Shown in pieces: positions 56,101-64,000 of a DNA stretch of 64,000 bases. A program made the position numbers and the translations under genes. A model generated the notes under the pieces. The model saw only the letters and a list, made by a program, of their open reading frames with translations, did not search any database and was not told where the DNA came from. The DNA is taken from positions 353,501 to 417,500 of the forward strand of contig JAFEUB010000845.1 in assembly GCA_024529925.1 (NCBI GenBank). Direction: 5' to 3'. The DNA is from Ophthalmolycus amberensis. Taxonomy: Eukaryota > Chordata > Actinopteri > Perciformes > Zoarcidae. Each line of letters begins with the position of its first letter. The stretch's first letter is position 1.

Positions 56101-59100
56101 ATATCCCGTGCCACACAATGTGATTGGTTGATGTCTTTATTTGCAGTGCGAAAGCTCAAATCAACCATATCTGGCTCTAGGCTGCTAAAAGCTCTACTAT
56201 GTCCACCAGCTAGTTGTGTCCGTCTGCGATTTGGTGCCTAACTCGTAATGTGCAGGGCATTTTAGCCAACAGACATATGGAGAGTCATGAAAGTTAACTA
56301 AAACGGTAACAAATACTAAAACAATTGAAAAACACTCCGAGGGGAACTGCTGAGTCATTATGCTCTGTGGATTAGTCTATGACACAAACATGTAGTCATT
56401 TGATGCATTGTTACATGAATCAATTTTATTTATTTTTTTAAATAGCACCTTTAAGCTTTATGATATTATAATCTTAAGAGCCCGACACAGGTGAGTAGTA
56501 CGAGCATGAGGCCATCGCAGACGATGTCATCTGAGAGAGTCTTTGCCAAATCTGAGCGTCTGAGTCAGGAGTGAGTTAAACATACAAGCACAGTCCTAAA
56601 TAATTCATATGTATGATAACACACGGCGACTCAGAGCGTCCATGTGTGTTCAATTATGATTCAGAGTGTGTCTGGCCCTGTAGAACAGAGTGAGACCACA
56701 ACAAAAGAAACGGCCGTCATCATAGTAATGGATCTATCCCCGAGGGTGGATTATCTTCCAGAAACTGGAGGTGAAGCTTTGTAGGACAGGGGGTGTCTGA
56801 CTGGTTTGCATGAGTGTGGGTGTGTTGGGGGGGGGGTGGGGATGTAAACAAGCAGCCGGGCCATGCGTGACCAGGCTGGGTCTCAGGAGGCTGATCAGTG
56901 GGCTAGACAAAGAATCTGCCGCTAATCCTGATACCATCAAAGCTCTCTTACAGACCGACTTGCCGTAATAACCCCACCCTGTCCCTGAACCCGCCTCACA
57001 CACAAACACACAGTTAACCTAAAACAATAAGATGTTCTTACATTATGCAAAACAAAGACAGCCGAGGAAGGGAACCACATCATGACTTAATATCTTTTAA
57101 ACAAGGGAATATACCCAAGCCACTCCATAATATTATTCAAAGTGAAACGACACCGTTCAAAGGAGCCACTGATAAAGTTAGCCCACTAAGAGGCCTTTGA
57201 GAGGCTGTTTTCATTAAAAGCACTTCTGCAGCCGTGTCGACTGAAAGGCCTCATTCAGCTGCAGAGAAAACATCCTAATCCAACAGAGAAGTCAACAAAA
57301 ACAGGCAGAAAAAGTAAACGTAGACGGCGTGTCTCAGGGTAATGAAGCCGGGTGCCTGTTCAGAGGCCAAACAAAGAAAGCCAGAAACCCCGTATTGAAC
57401 GATTTGAATGGAAACACCATAGCTACCGCTCGTGAAGGCGACCGGGGGAAGAAAACAGGACCAGAAGGGATAAACGTCAGCAGAGAGCCGGGAGGTGAAG
57501 CCAGTTCGGAGGGAGAGTACGACTGAATCCAGCAGACGAGGAGGCACAGACTGAGCAGAGCAGCCCCGATCTGGCTTATGACGGGCGAGACGGAGATGGG
57601 GAGGAGGGAACATCGACTGGGTGGGAATAGGAAAGGCGACAGGGAGCAGGTGCTACAAGGGGGGCTGCTCAAAAGGGGGGGGTGTGGCCGGATGAAGGTG
57701 GGGATGATGACGAGGGGCGGGGGGGGGGGGGCAAAGTGTGCCATGGTATTAGATGGTGCAGAGGGTGCGTGCAGTTTTTGTTTTTACCGTGTCCCGGTCC
57801 CCCAGCCTCAGAATGGCGGTTGGGGTCCTTTGGGACAGGAGGTGGGGAAGCAGCTGGTGCAGGGGGGGGGGGGGGGGGGGGGGGGGTCGACAGAGGGAGT
57901 GAAGAAGAAAGGGGGAGGATAGGTGGCTGAGCCGTGTGTGGGAGGGAGGGGCTGGTTCGCTAGGCAAGCAGGGTGAGGGTCAATTAATTTCGGAGCGCCT
58001 CATGACAGCATGCTTCCCCGACCTGAAGAGGGGGGGGAGGGGGGGGTTGGGGAGATACGGGCTGGGTGGGGGGAGTCAAATACTCTACAGCAACGCAACT
58101 CATCAACATGATAGCATTCTCACAATGCTGACATGCTAATATTTTGATGTCTAGCATGTTAGCCATTTTAGTTAACCATGTTAGCATGCTAATTAGCACT
58201 ACACTCAAATTAAAGCTGAGGCTGAAGGGAATGTCATCAATGTCTTTGGAAAATGTTGTGCATTACATCCAGTAGATGTTAAGATATTTCACAGGATGAA
58301 GTTACCTTGCTGTGGCGCTAAAAGAAAAGTCAGGGGATCACCAAATTAAGTAGGCTTTATCCTCTGGGGAACATGAATCTCTGTGTAAAATTGCATGGTA
58401 ATGAATCCACCAAATAGTTCAATAATTTTCGACTGGACCAAAGTTGAGGACAGACTAACATTGCTACCCCTACAGCCATGTTGTCTAAAAAAAATAAGAT
58501 ACTGGAGGTCGAGGTTGAGGAGGGAGGGTTGAGAGAGAAAATATGGAGGAGCTGGACGGAGGGCCGAGGAGCAGAGAAGTGGACAACAAGGATGATTGAT
58601 GAGGTGGGGCGGGGAAGAGGAGAGCTTTGATGGCCGTGGGGGGGGGGGGGGAAGAGGCTCAGAGTGCAGATCAGCTGTCTGCAGTCATGAGCCTCCCAGC
58701 CGGCACCATTAATTACATCATCTGCTCTGAGAAGAGGAGCTCAACAAAGAAGCTGAAGGCCTGGCCTCAGCTATACAGTGGACACTATTGTAAGAACTAG
58801 ATCTTGTTTTACTGCTTTATGATCTCCCTAAACAATCCCTTATTTGGTAAGACAACTATGCAACATGCAGTAAAAAGACTCCAAAGCACTCCTCAATCTC
58901 ACTTTTTTAAACGCCCACATGTAGGTGGTCAGTCTTGCGATGAAAGCACTTTTTTTTTTTTTTTCCGACGACATATTTTTGGCAAGAACCACTTCTTTGT
59001 TGGTCACGGATCCCACGAAACCTCAACGAACCATTTTAGGTTTAAAGTCTGTTGATATGTCATTTTCGTCTTCTCAATCCCACATACACCGTCCTCTTGC

Positions 59101-61931
59101 TGCAAGTCCTCACTGGAGCGCCTAATGGGGATTAATCCACAGCTGAACGTAGTCCCTAACAAATGCACCATTTACTCAAGATTAAGTGTATTTCCAAAAA
59201 TGTTAAAATATTCCTCTAAAACACTCAGAATAGATGAGAAGGTGGATCTCTCTTACAGCTGTGATGCCAGCAGCTAGTTAGCTTAGCATAAAGACTGGAA
59301 ACAGCTAGCCTGGCTGACCGGTATAACTCCCAGTAAAACCACCAAAACGTGTCATTTTTACACTTTGGTTTTAGTGAGGATTAAACAAAACTAGATACAA
59401 TTTGTTTATTCGTGAGCTTTCGTCAGAACCAGGCTGGCCCGTTTCCAGTCTTTGTGCTAAGATACGTTAACTAGCCGTAGCTTCATACTGTACAGCTGTG
59501 AGAGTAGTTCTGATTCTCTCATCAAGTCTCGACGAGAAAGTGAATGAAAGCAAACAGTTGTTTTAGGAAATTGTCGAGCTTCTGTAAAAAAATAAAATAA
59601 AAAATAAAAAAGTTAAATTAAGTTTATAAAGATTTACTTCTTCAGTGGGAACAAATTATTTTCGGGCTGAGAGCCACAGACAGTGAGCACAAACACCCTC
59701 TAGCTCAATGAATCAAACTTGCACGCTAAGATACTAATGCGATAAGCATTGCGAAACCATGACTTTATTAGACCACAGTCCACTGCCGTTTCATCAAGTA
59801 TTACACCTCGTAACGCGTCGGGAGGCTCATTCCTAACCGGGTGACCGCAGTGGACACATTGATTTCAGCAGCATTTAAAAGACTATTTATTCTTATAATA
59901 TCTGACGTTTAACCAATTTTGACTGTTTTCTTACTTTTAAACTTGTCAACTAGTCCAAGTCAGGGAAATTTGTCCTTTTGTGGGATTTGTTGACAAAAAA
60001 CAGTAACACCGTCCCTATCCTTTAATAAAAAAGATCCACACGCGAGTGCTGATGGGTAGTGTTTGAGCCATTTTGTAGGGCAGACTTATCTGGAAAAAAA
60101 TACATTTACAGGAATGGACGAGCAGAAATTCTTTAGAGGAGGAGTGGCTGTTTGCCTGAGGGAGTTGGCTCTGAGTTACAGGAGGCGCCGTCGCCTCACT
60201 CAACTTCTCTAATGAAGCTGCTCACATCTCACAGCATCCAGTCAGGCTGTGCAGGTTGCATAAAGTGCAAAGTTTTTCACTAAAAACACTATAAGAGCAG
60301 CCAAAGTGAGCCAAAACCAAAACAATTAGCTAATAGACACAAAATGCTTTGTGGAGCTGAAGGGAACTGCGTATTTGAGTGATTTTGTGAGTTTGTCACT
60401 ACAAGTGATCAAGTCATGTGATCCATTATTGATATCAAAATCTTGACTATAGCACCTTAAATTACTGTGGTGCCATATTTTCTATTCAATCGTGTACAGT
60501 ATGGAGCACATAACACAAAGTAAGTGGTTTATTTAAAAAACTCAGTGAATACAGAAGCAGTCTGCTTCTTAACGCCTCGTAATGCAGGACACTCTGGCAG
60601 CTCTGCACAGCTCCTTCAGTCACCGGCTGATTCACCCCAGGTGTCTGAGGGAGAGGTACCGCAAGTCCTTTCTCCCCGCTGCTGTCAGGCTGCACAACAA
60701 ACTGCTCTCGGTGGACCACTAACACACTGAACACTTGAACACTTTAATCACTTAAATTCATTCACCTGGTGCAATATCCAATACGTTTAAGTATTCTCTT
60801 ATATTTTTTATTCCGTCTGTATATTCTGTATATGCTGGTATATTTTATTTTTTATATTTAATACTCTTCTTTACTGTCCTATTTTATTACTGTTTTAGGT
60901 TTAGTTTAGTTATATTACTTGATTTTTATCTTTTATTTTTATTTGCTGTGAGCAATGCTGCTGTAATCCTGCAATTTCCCCACTGAGGGACTAATAAAGG
61001 ATTATCTTATCTTATCTGTAATGTTCTCTTCCTGTTTGTTGTAAATGGCGCTCTGTGTTGAGGAAACACAGCGTGGTCGTTGTTAACATGTCACACCTCG
61101 AGTATGAGCTCTTCACATTTTACACGCCTCAAGTGAATGCATGACTGGACGTTAGAAGATTTTTACGCTCTACAAACAACAATTAGCTGCCCCGGGGTGC
61201 ATGAAGCTCCGGTCACCGATGCTTGCCGACAGGATGTGCAAGCCAGCTGAGTGCGTGTGTGTGTTTTGAGATAAGGGTTGGTGAAGTGAAGCTGCACCAT
61301 GTGACTAGCAGCATGAAGATACTAGAGGGATCTGACCTCTTTGAGAACAAGCATATTGTTTTACTTAAACTGAAACCAATCACGATGTTTTCTGTTTGAG
61401 ATGAAACTAAAGAAAATGTCAGACTCGTAACTTATACCTCTCTAGGCGCTGCACAATAGTAGAAAATAGAAGACTCACCTTGTCGGTCAGGTTCTCTCCC
61501 TTCTCAAACATCAACTTGAGGCTGTTGAGGGGGACACTGGGCATCTCAGAGTCGGATACTTCAGCTGCTGTTGCTCCCTCCTGCCCCTCAGAATCTCTGC
61601 TGGGCTTCTCCATGTCGGTCAGATCCTCGTGTTGAGCAGAACGCAGCTGGCTGGTGCTCATCTCACTGGTCTCGGAGTGAAGCAGCGTCTTCGGCTCAGT
61701 ATCCTGGTCTTGTGACCGTGTGATGGTTTTAGAGGCGTCGGGCTGGTTCTCAATCTGTGATGTGGGTGTAGGTTTGGGGCCTGTTGGTTGGCTGATGTGG
61801 CTCTGAGGGTCAGCTGGGATGCAGGCTTGAGGTTGGGGTCTGTGGCTGGATAGCTGCTGCTGCTCCCAACGTTTCTTTAAAACACTCAGATTCCCACTGC
61901 GCAGTGTGGAGGGAAGAGGTTCTGCAACCTG
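49073..61931 (-). CDS. lima1: LIM domain and actin-binding protein 1 (EPLIN), last 8 coding exons
   Basis: A cytoskeletal protein that bundles and stabilises actin filaments and links cadherin complexes to actin; in mammals it also takes part in intestinal cholesterol uptake. Exons, 5' to 3': 61931/61928-61479, 54481-54415, 52467-52373, 51939-51874, 51708-51657, 51278-51214, 51122-50989 and 50141-49073. All join in phase and give about 665 residues. Order of features: NLSVLKKRWE and LNSLKLMFEKGE near the start; RDRMALYQAA; KQKENVPP; one LIM domain; GNYDEGFGHRPHKELW; SSLKERSMPFT; an acidic, Gln/Glu-rich tail ending KRNRYYEDEEEEEDA. All are EPLIN hallmarks. The exons for the first 60 or so residues are beyond the right edge. 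Fish may have two copies (a/b); I cannot tell which this is. Confidence 0.93.
50142..50988 (-). other. lima1: lima1 intron splitting the LIM domain
   Basis: AT-rich, with no exon or recognised repeat. It interrupts the codon for Ser in NTKLS|LANYAS. Confidence 0.7.
50989..51122 (-). CDS. lima1: lima1 exon with first LIM zinc finger
   Basis: Forty-four codons plus two bases: SFCLPVRETCVACLKTVYPL, then ERLVANQHVYHSSCFRCSHC and NTKL. The ligand pattern is C-x2-C-x17-H-x2-C, then C-x2-C, finished by C-x2-H in the next exon with 17 residues between. This is a complete LIM domain. The acceptor is TAG with an immediately following AG; only the first gives the correct frame. Confidence 0.97.
51214..51278 (-). 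CDS. lima1: lima1 small exon (linker)
   Basis: Encodes (G)SATGTPVSSNQRDSSQTKTP and K, a Ser/Thr-rich linker before the LIM domain. Phase 1 in, phase 0 out. The acceptor is TGCTCCCAACAG and the donor GTGAGT. Confidence 0.9.
51657..51708 (-). CDS. lima1: lima1 small exon (linker)
   Basis: A 52-bp exon encoding SPEFEPSSRKGFTPESN plus one base. The acceptor is TTCTTTTTCCAG and the donor GTAATT, which is weak at +5/+6. It joins both neighbours in phase. Confidence 0.85.
51874..51939 (-). CDS. lima1: lima1 exon with KENVPP motif
   Basis: Twenty-two codons in phase 0: NDQLDSFCGKQKENVPPCTL and DL. QKENVPP is conserved in mammalian EPLIN. The acceptor is TGTTTCTGTCAG and the donor GTGAGG. Confidence 0.93.
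51940..52372 (-). other. lima1: lima1 intron
   Basis: A 433-bp intron containing a 14-base poly-C run (plus strand, 52171-52184). No exon is visible. Confidence 0.7.
52373..52467 (-). CDS. lima1: lima1 exon with RDRMALYQAA motif
   Basis: Completes Asp and encodes GSLAESTPLRDRMALYQAAI and SKQEVPPTSVT. The (K/R)DRMAxYQAAxSKQ motif is conserved in the EPLIN/LIMA1 family. The donor is GTGAGT. Confidence 0.95.
52468..54414 (-). other. lima1: lima1 intron
   Basis: AT-rich. Contains a minus-strand LINE tail at 54075-54150, listed separately, and nothing else recognised. Confidence 0.6.
54075..54150 (-). mobile_element. LINE 3' tail remnant
   Basis: On the minus strand it reads GCTGCAATTACAACCGAAG, then TTCCCCTCCGGGGCTCAAT and TGGGTCTTATCTTATT. 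This resembles the 3' end of the plus-strand LINE copy at 60,950-61,016 (CTGTAATCCTGCAATTTCCC and TTATCTTATC). Confidence 0.5.
54415..54481 (-). CDS. lima1: lima1 exon (linker)
   Basis: Encodes EPKEQTSRRDCGNTANMDQL, LG and one base, joining both neighbours in phase (LTDK|EPKEQ and LLG|DGSLAES). The sequence is poorly conserved with mammals, so identity rests on splice fit and position. Mammals have more sequence here, so another small exon may be skipped or lost. Confidence 0.8.
55257..55574. mobile_element. hAT-type MITE, 318 bp
   Basis: Begins CAGAGGTGGTAGTAGC and TTTTACTCAAGTAAAAATAC, and ends AAATTTCCACCACTG. Termini are imperfect inverted repeats. The 8-bp flanks GTCAGTGC and ATCGCTGC agree at 5 positions only, so the copy is older than the other two. 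Confidence 0.65.
57655..58075. repeat. Cluster of long G runs
   Basis: Several G runs lie within 420 bp on the plus strand: 57676-57682 region, 57719-57731, 57862-57886 and the 58030-58070 region. They are separated by short GC-rich spacers. On the lima1 transcript strand these are C runs. Confidence 0.85.
58105..58480. repeat. Dispersed teleost repeat copy
   Basis: Contains GCTGTGGCGCTAAAAGAAAA, GGATCACCAAATTAAGTAGG, GGGGAACATGAATCTCTGTG and AGTTCAATAATTTTCGACTG. Same family as 31180-31420 and the inverse copy at 46545-46660. The left end is rich in TAGCATG. Confidence 0.65.
59251..59515. repeat. Foldback repeat, about 265 bp
   Basis: The left arm ACAGCTGTGATGC...CTAGTTAGCTTAGCATAAAGACTGGAAAC is mirrored in the right arm as GTTTCCAGTCTTTGTGC...GTTAACTAGCC...ACAGCTGTGAGAG in inverse. 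The arms are about 65-90 bp, giving a long hairpin. Similar sequence is common in fish (recalled). Confidence 0.7.
60581..61016 (+). mobile_element. Truncated non-LTR retrotransposon 3' end
   Basis: A frame ending at TAA (60720-60722) reads LHSSFSHRLIHPRCLRERYR and KSFLPAAVRLHNKLLSVDH. This is a typical C terminus of a fish LINE reverse-transcriptase polyprotein. An AT-rich 3' UTR follows and ends TTCCCCACTGAGGGAC, TAATAAAGG and TTATC tandem units. The element is 5'-truncated. The clade (Rex/L2-like) is a guess. Confidence 0.75.
61479..61931 (-). CDS. lima1: lima1 exon, N-terminal region
   Basis: Encodes (Q)VAEPLPSTLRSGNLSVLKKR, WEQQQ, a Ser/Thr/Gln-rich stretch and VPLNSLKLMFEKGENLTDK. VLKKRWE and NSLKLMFEKGE match EPLIN (I recall VLKKKWEN and NRLKMMFEKGE in human). 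The acceptor is a tandem CAG|CAG, so the exon starts at 61931 or 61928. The donor is AAG|GTGAGT. Confidence 0.95.
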
Positions 61932-64000
61932 CTGAGAAAAATAAAAGCACTTCACGATTAACACTTTGACATCCCCAGTCTGTGGCTATCAGCTGCAAAC
62001 ACATTGGTTCCTACTGCCGACCTAAATGTCTCTCAAATAATGTTACTTTCATTTTTCAAAACACTTGGTCACTGCAATTTTAAGCAAACAGAAGAAAATA
62101 TTGGGTTTGTTGAGGACTATTTTAAGCAGGAGCGAGTATGTCAGGCGGCAGGACGGTGTATGTACGACTGGAACTAACAATTATATTCATTATCAATTAA
62201 TCTGCTCAGGGTTTGTCGTTGAAATGTCAGAAAAACATCGCCCATAATATACTGGAAACGCAAGCAATCCAAAGATATTTAGTTACAATTTTGAAGATCT
62301 CTTTCGTCTTTGAAGGCATCTATGGGATAAGCGGTAATTGCAGTTTGTTTTAAAAAAAAATCTCATTTCCCCAACTGTACACCGCTTACGTTTTTCCACT
62401 GGAAATGTCCCCACAGACACCTAGTTCACAATAATGGAAATGCAAGCGCTTTCATCAGTGGGCCATAGCCTCAATCACCATTGTGTAACCTTATTCGGTG
62501 ATACATACCGACTTCTCTTTAAATTAAAATCTTTGAGCTTACTTACAAACTATCACACAGACGCAAAAGCATACAACTTTTACATTTGAGAAGCTGGAGC
62601 CATTTTTTCTAAAAATGTCAAAGTTAATCAACTAATAATTTCAGCTCCAATGCAACAGGTTGTAGATCCTAAAAAAGGCCTTTAACTTATGTTGACAATA
62701 TATTCAGATTAATTTAAGCATAAAAGTTAATAGTCTGTAATGTATCCGAAAAGTGAAAAATATCCACTTACAATATCCCAAAAACTCAAGGAGAGGTCTT
62801 CAAACAATCAAAAACCCCAAGATAGACTCAGTTAACTTTCACATTTAGTAGAAGAGTTTGCGTAATCGACAGTCCGATGTCCTCTCGTGCAGATGTGCAG
62901 AATAGGAGCATTTAACAAAGAATGTGGCTGCATGAGTATTTAAACAGAGTAGTGGGAAGGCAGAAGATAAACTGCTAGCAACACAAACCAACAGGATGAC
63001 TCACTATTTCTATTAACGCTTTGGCAGAGAACAAACACTTTTAGTTTGTTCAATGAATTCCATCAATGTTGGAGTGACACCACCTGGTCCTCAAGACTGC
63101 TGAATGAAGCTAAAACCACCAACTATAACACACACCCACACACGTTAAACTACATGTTAGCATTCATGCAAGCAAACACTTTCAGCTATGAAAGACAGAA
63201 GGAAGGAGACAGACAAAGAGCTGCTCAGCATGCAAGTCTCTAAACCTGAAACTGCAGGACACAGAACAAAAAGCTGGAAAAACCCACCAAAGTGAAGTAG
63301 CGAGTTAAAAACCTGAGAGAGAGATGCTGAAGACCCGGCTGTCCAGTCGGCGTTGTGTGTTTGAAATGTATGCGTGTGTTGAGTGTGTCTGCTGGCCGGC
63401 TACAAGCTGTCCCAGATGTGAACGCCTTGAGAAGTGATCAGAGCAGCATGAAGTAACTAGCCCACCCCCCTCCTACAGAGGGAAGGAAGGAGGGAAGGAA
63501 ACAGAGGGAGTGGACTGAGTGAGGGAGTTAGGGGCGGGGAGGGAGAGAAAAATCAGAAACAGAGACAGTCAGTGAGGGAAAATAAGTCCAGGAAATGAGA
63601 AGGTAAAAGGAGAGCATGCTCAAAAAAAATGAAATCGTCCACAAAGAACTGCAGAGAGCAGAAACCTGGATAAATAACGTTCTGATAAACCTTTGAGTCT
63701 CTATCTGATGTTTATTTTAGGGATTGGAGTCGACAGCAACACCTTTGACTACCTTTCCCATTTCTACTCCCTTTACTTTTTCTATGGTGAGGAATGTGGG
63801 AGGAATGCTACAGAACACTTATTTCAGGAACTAAAATAAACATGACAAAATTGCAATCACAAAAGTTCTGCATTAAAAATGACTGGGAGGTAACCAGCAA
63901 CACAAGACAGTAAATTTGCATGTTAGCGTGTAAATATTTGCTAGTAGTAAGATAAAGTACAGCTGAGGCACCAAAATTGAGATTTTGACCCGATGATGGC
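61932..64000 (-). other. lima1: lima1 intron, continuing off the right edge
   Basis: No upstream lima1 exon was seen. The stretch has a dispersed repeat copy at 62165-62655 and a GA-rich block at about 63470-63620. An alternative first exon cannot be excluded. Confidence 0.5.
62165..62655. repeat. Dispersed teleost repeat, near full-length
   Basis: Starts GGAACTAACAATTATATTCA with TTATCAATTAATCTG, includes AATGTCAGAAAAACATCG and AAGAAGCTGGAG-type phrases, and ends GTTAATCAACTAATAATTTCAGCTCC. It belongs to the ATTAATCGATTA-rich family seen shortened at 44353-44515, with a probable internal insertion. Confidence 0.6.

Larger units (their letters stand above)
54482..61478 (-). other. lima1: lima1 intron (7 kb)
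   Basis: Contains hAT element 55257-55574, a G-rich zone at 57655-58075, a dispersed repeat at 58105-58480, poly-G at 58638-58651, foldback 59251-59515, and a LINE 3' end at 60581-61016. No further lima1 exon was found, though one is possible. Confidence 0.5.

Noticed and set aside
57334..57744. Minus-strand 136-codon frame, possible extra lima1 exon
   Set aside because: Proline/serine-rich from G-run antisense. No acceptor/donor pair joins it in phase with the known exons.

Overview
The window is a stretch of a vertebrate nuclear genome, almost certainly a teleost fish. The three genes recognised are intron-rich orthologues of human genes. The spaces between them hold GT-AG introns, long (CA)n, (GA)n and (TCC)n microsatellites, and small inverted-repeat transposons of types common in ray-finned fish. 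The species cannot be read from the sequence. There are no bacterial, phage or CRISPR features and no convincing tRNA or rRNA gene.

Layout, left to right. (1) 697-1033, minus strand: first coding exon of an igfbp6-type insulin-like growth factor binding protein; the rest lies off the left edge. (2) 4430-42797, plus strand: the complete coding region of spryd3 (two-SPRY-domain protein) in 11 exons spread over 38 kb. Every splice junction was joined in phase by eye and gives 422 residues from the exon-2 ATG, or 433 from the exon-1 ATG. A long 3' UTR probably ends near 45,620. (3) 61931-49073, minus strand: the last eight coding exons of lima1 (EPLIN), including its single LIM zinc-binding domain and the acidic C terminus. 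Its first exons lie off the right edge.

igfbp6 and spryd3 are head to head about 3.4 kb apart, as I recall for IGFBP6/SPRYD3 in human 12q13. spryd3 and lima1 are tail to tail across about 2.7 kb of repeat-rich intergenic DNA. The three genes share no known pathway: IGF sequestration outside the cell, a poorly characterised SPRY adaptor, and actin-filament bundling.

The non-coding space carries recognisable mobile DNA: hAT-like elements with 8-bp target duplications, one holding a nested LINE/SINE tail; a Harbinger-like MITE; a roughly 600-bp foldback element; and truncated LINE 3' ends. It also has strong non-B-DNA tracts and a few possible regulatory clusters. I found no clear new gene system. 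The most testable oddities are the two competing donors in spryd3 exon 1, the cysteine-poor IGFBP domain, the complementary CA/TG tracts at the two ends of spryd3 intron 10, and the large foldback in spryd3 intron 7.
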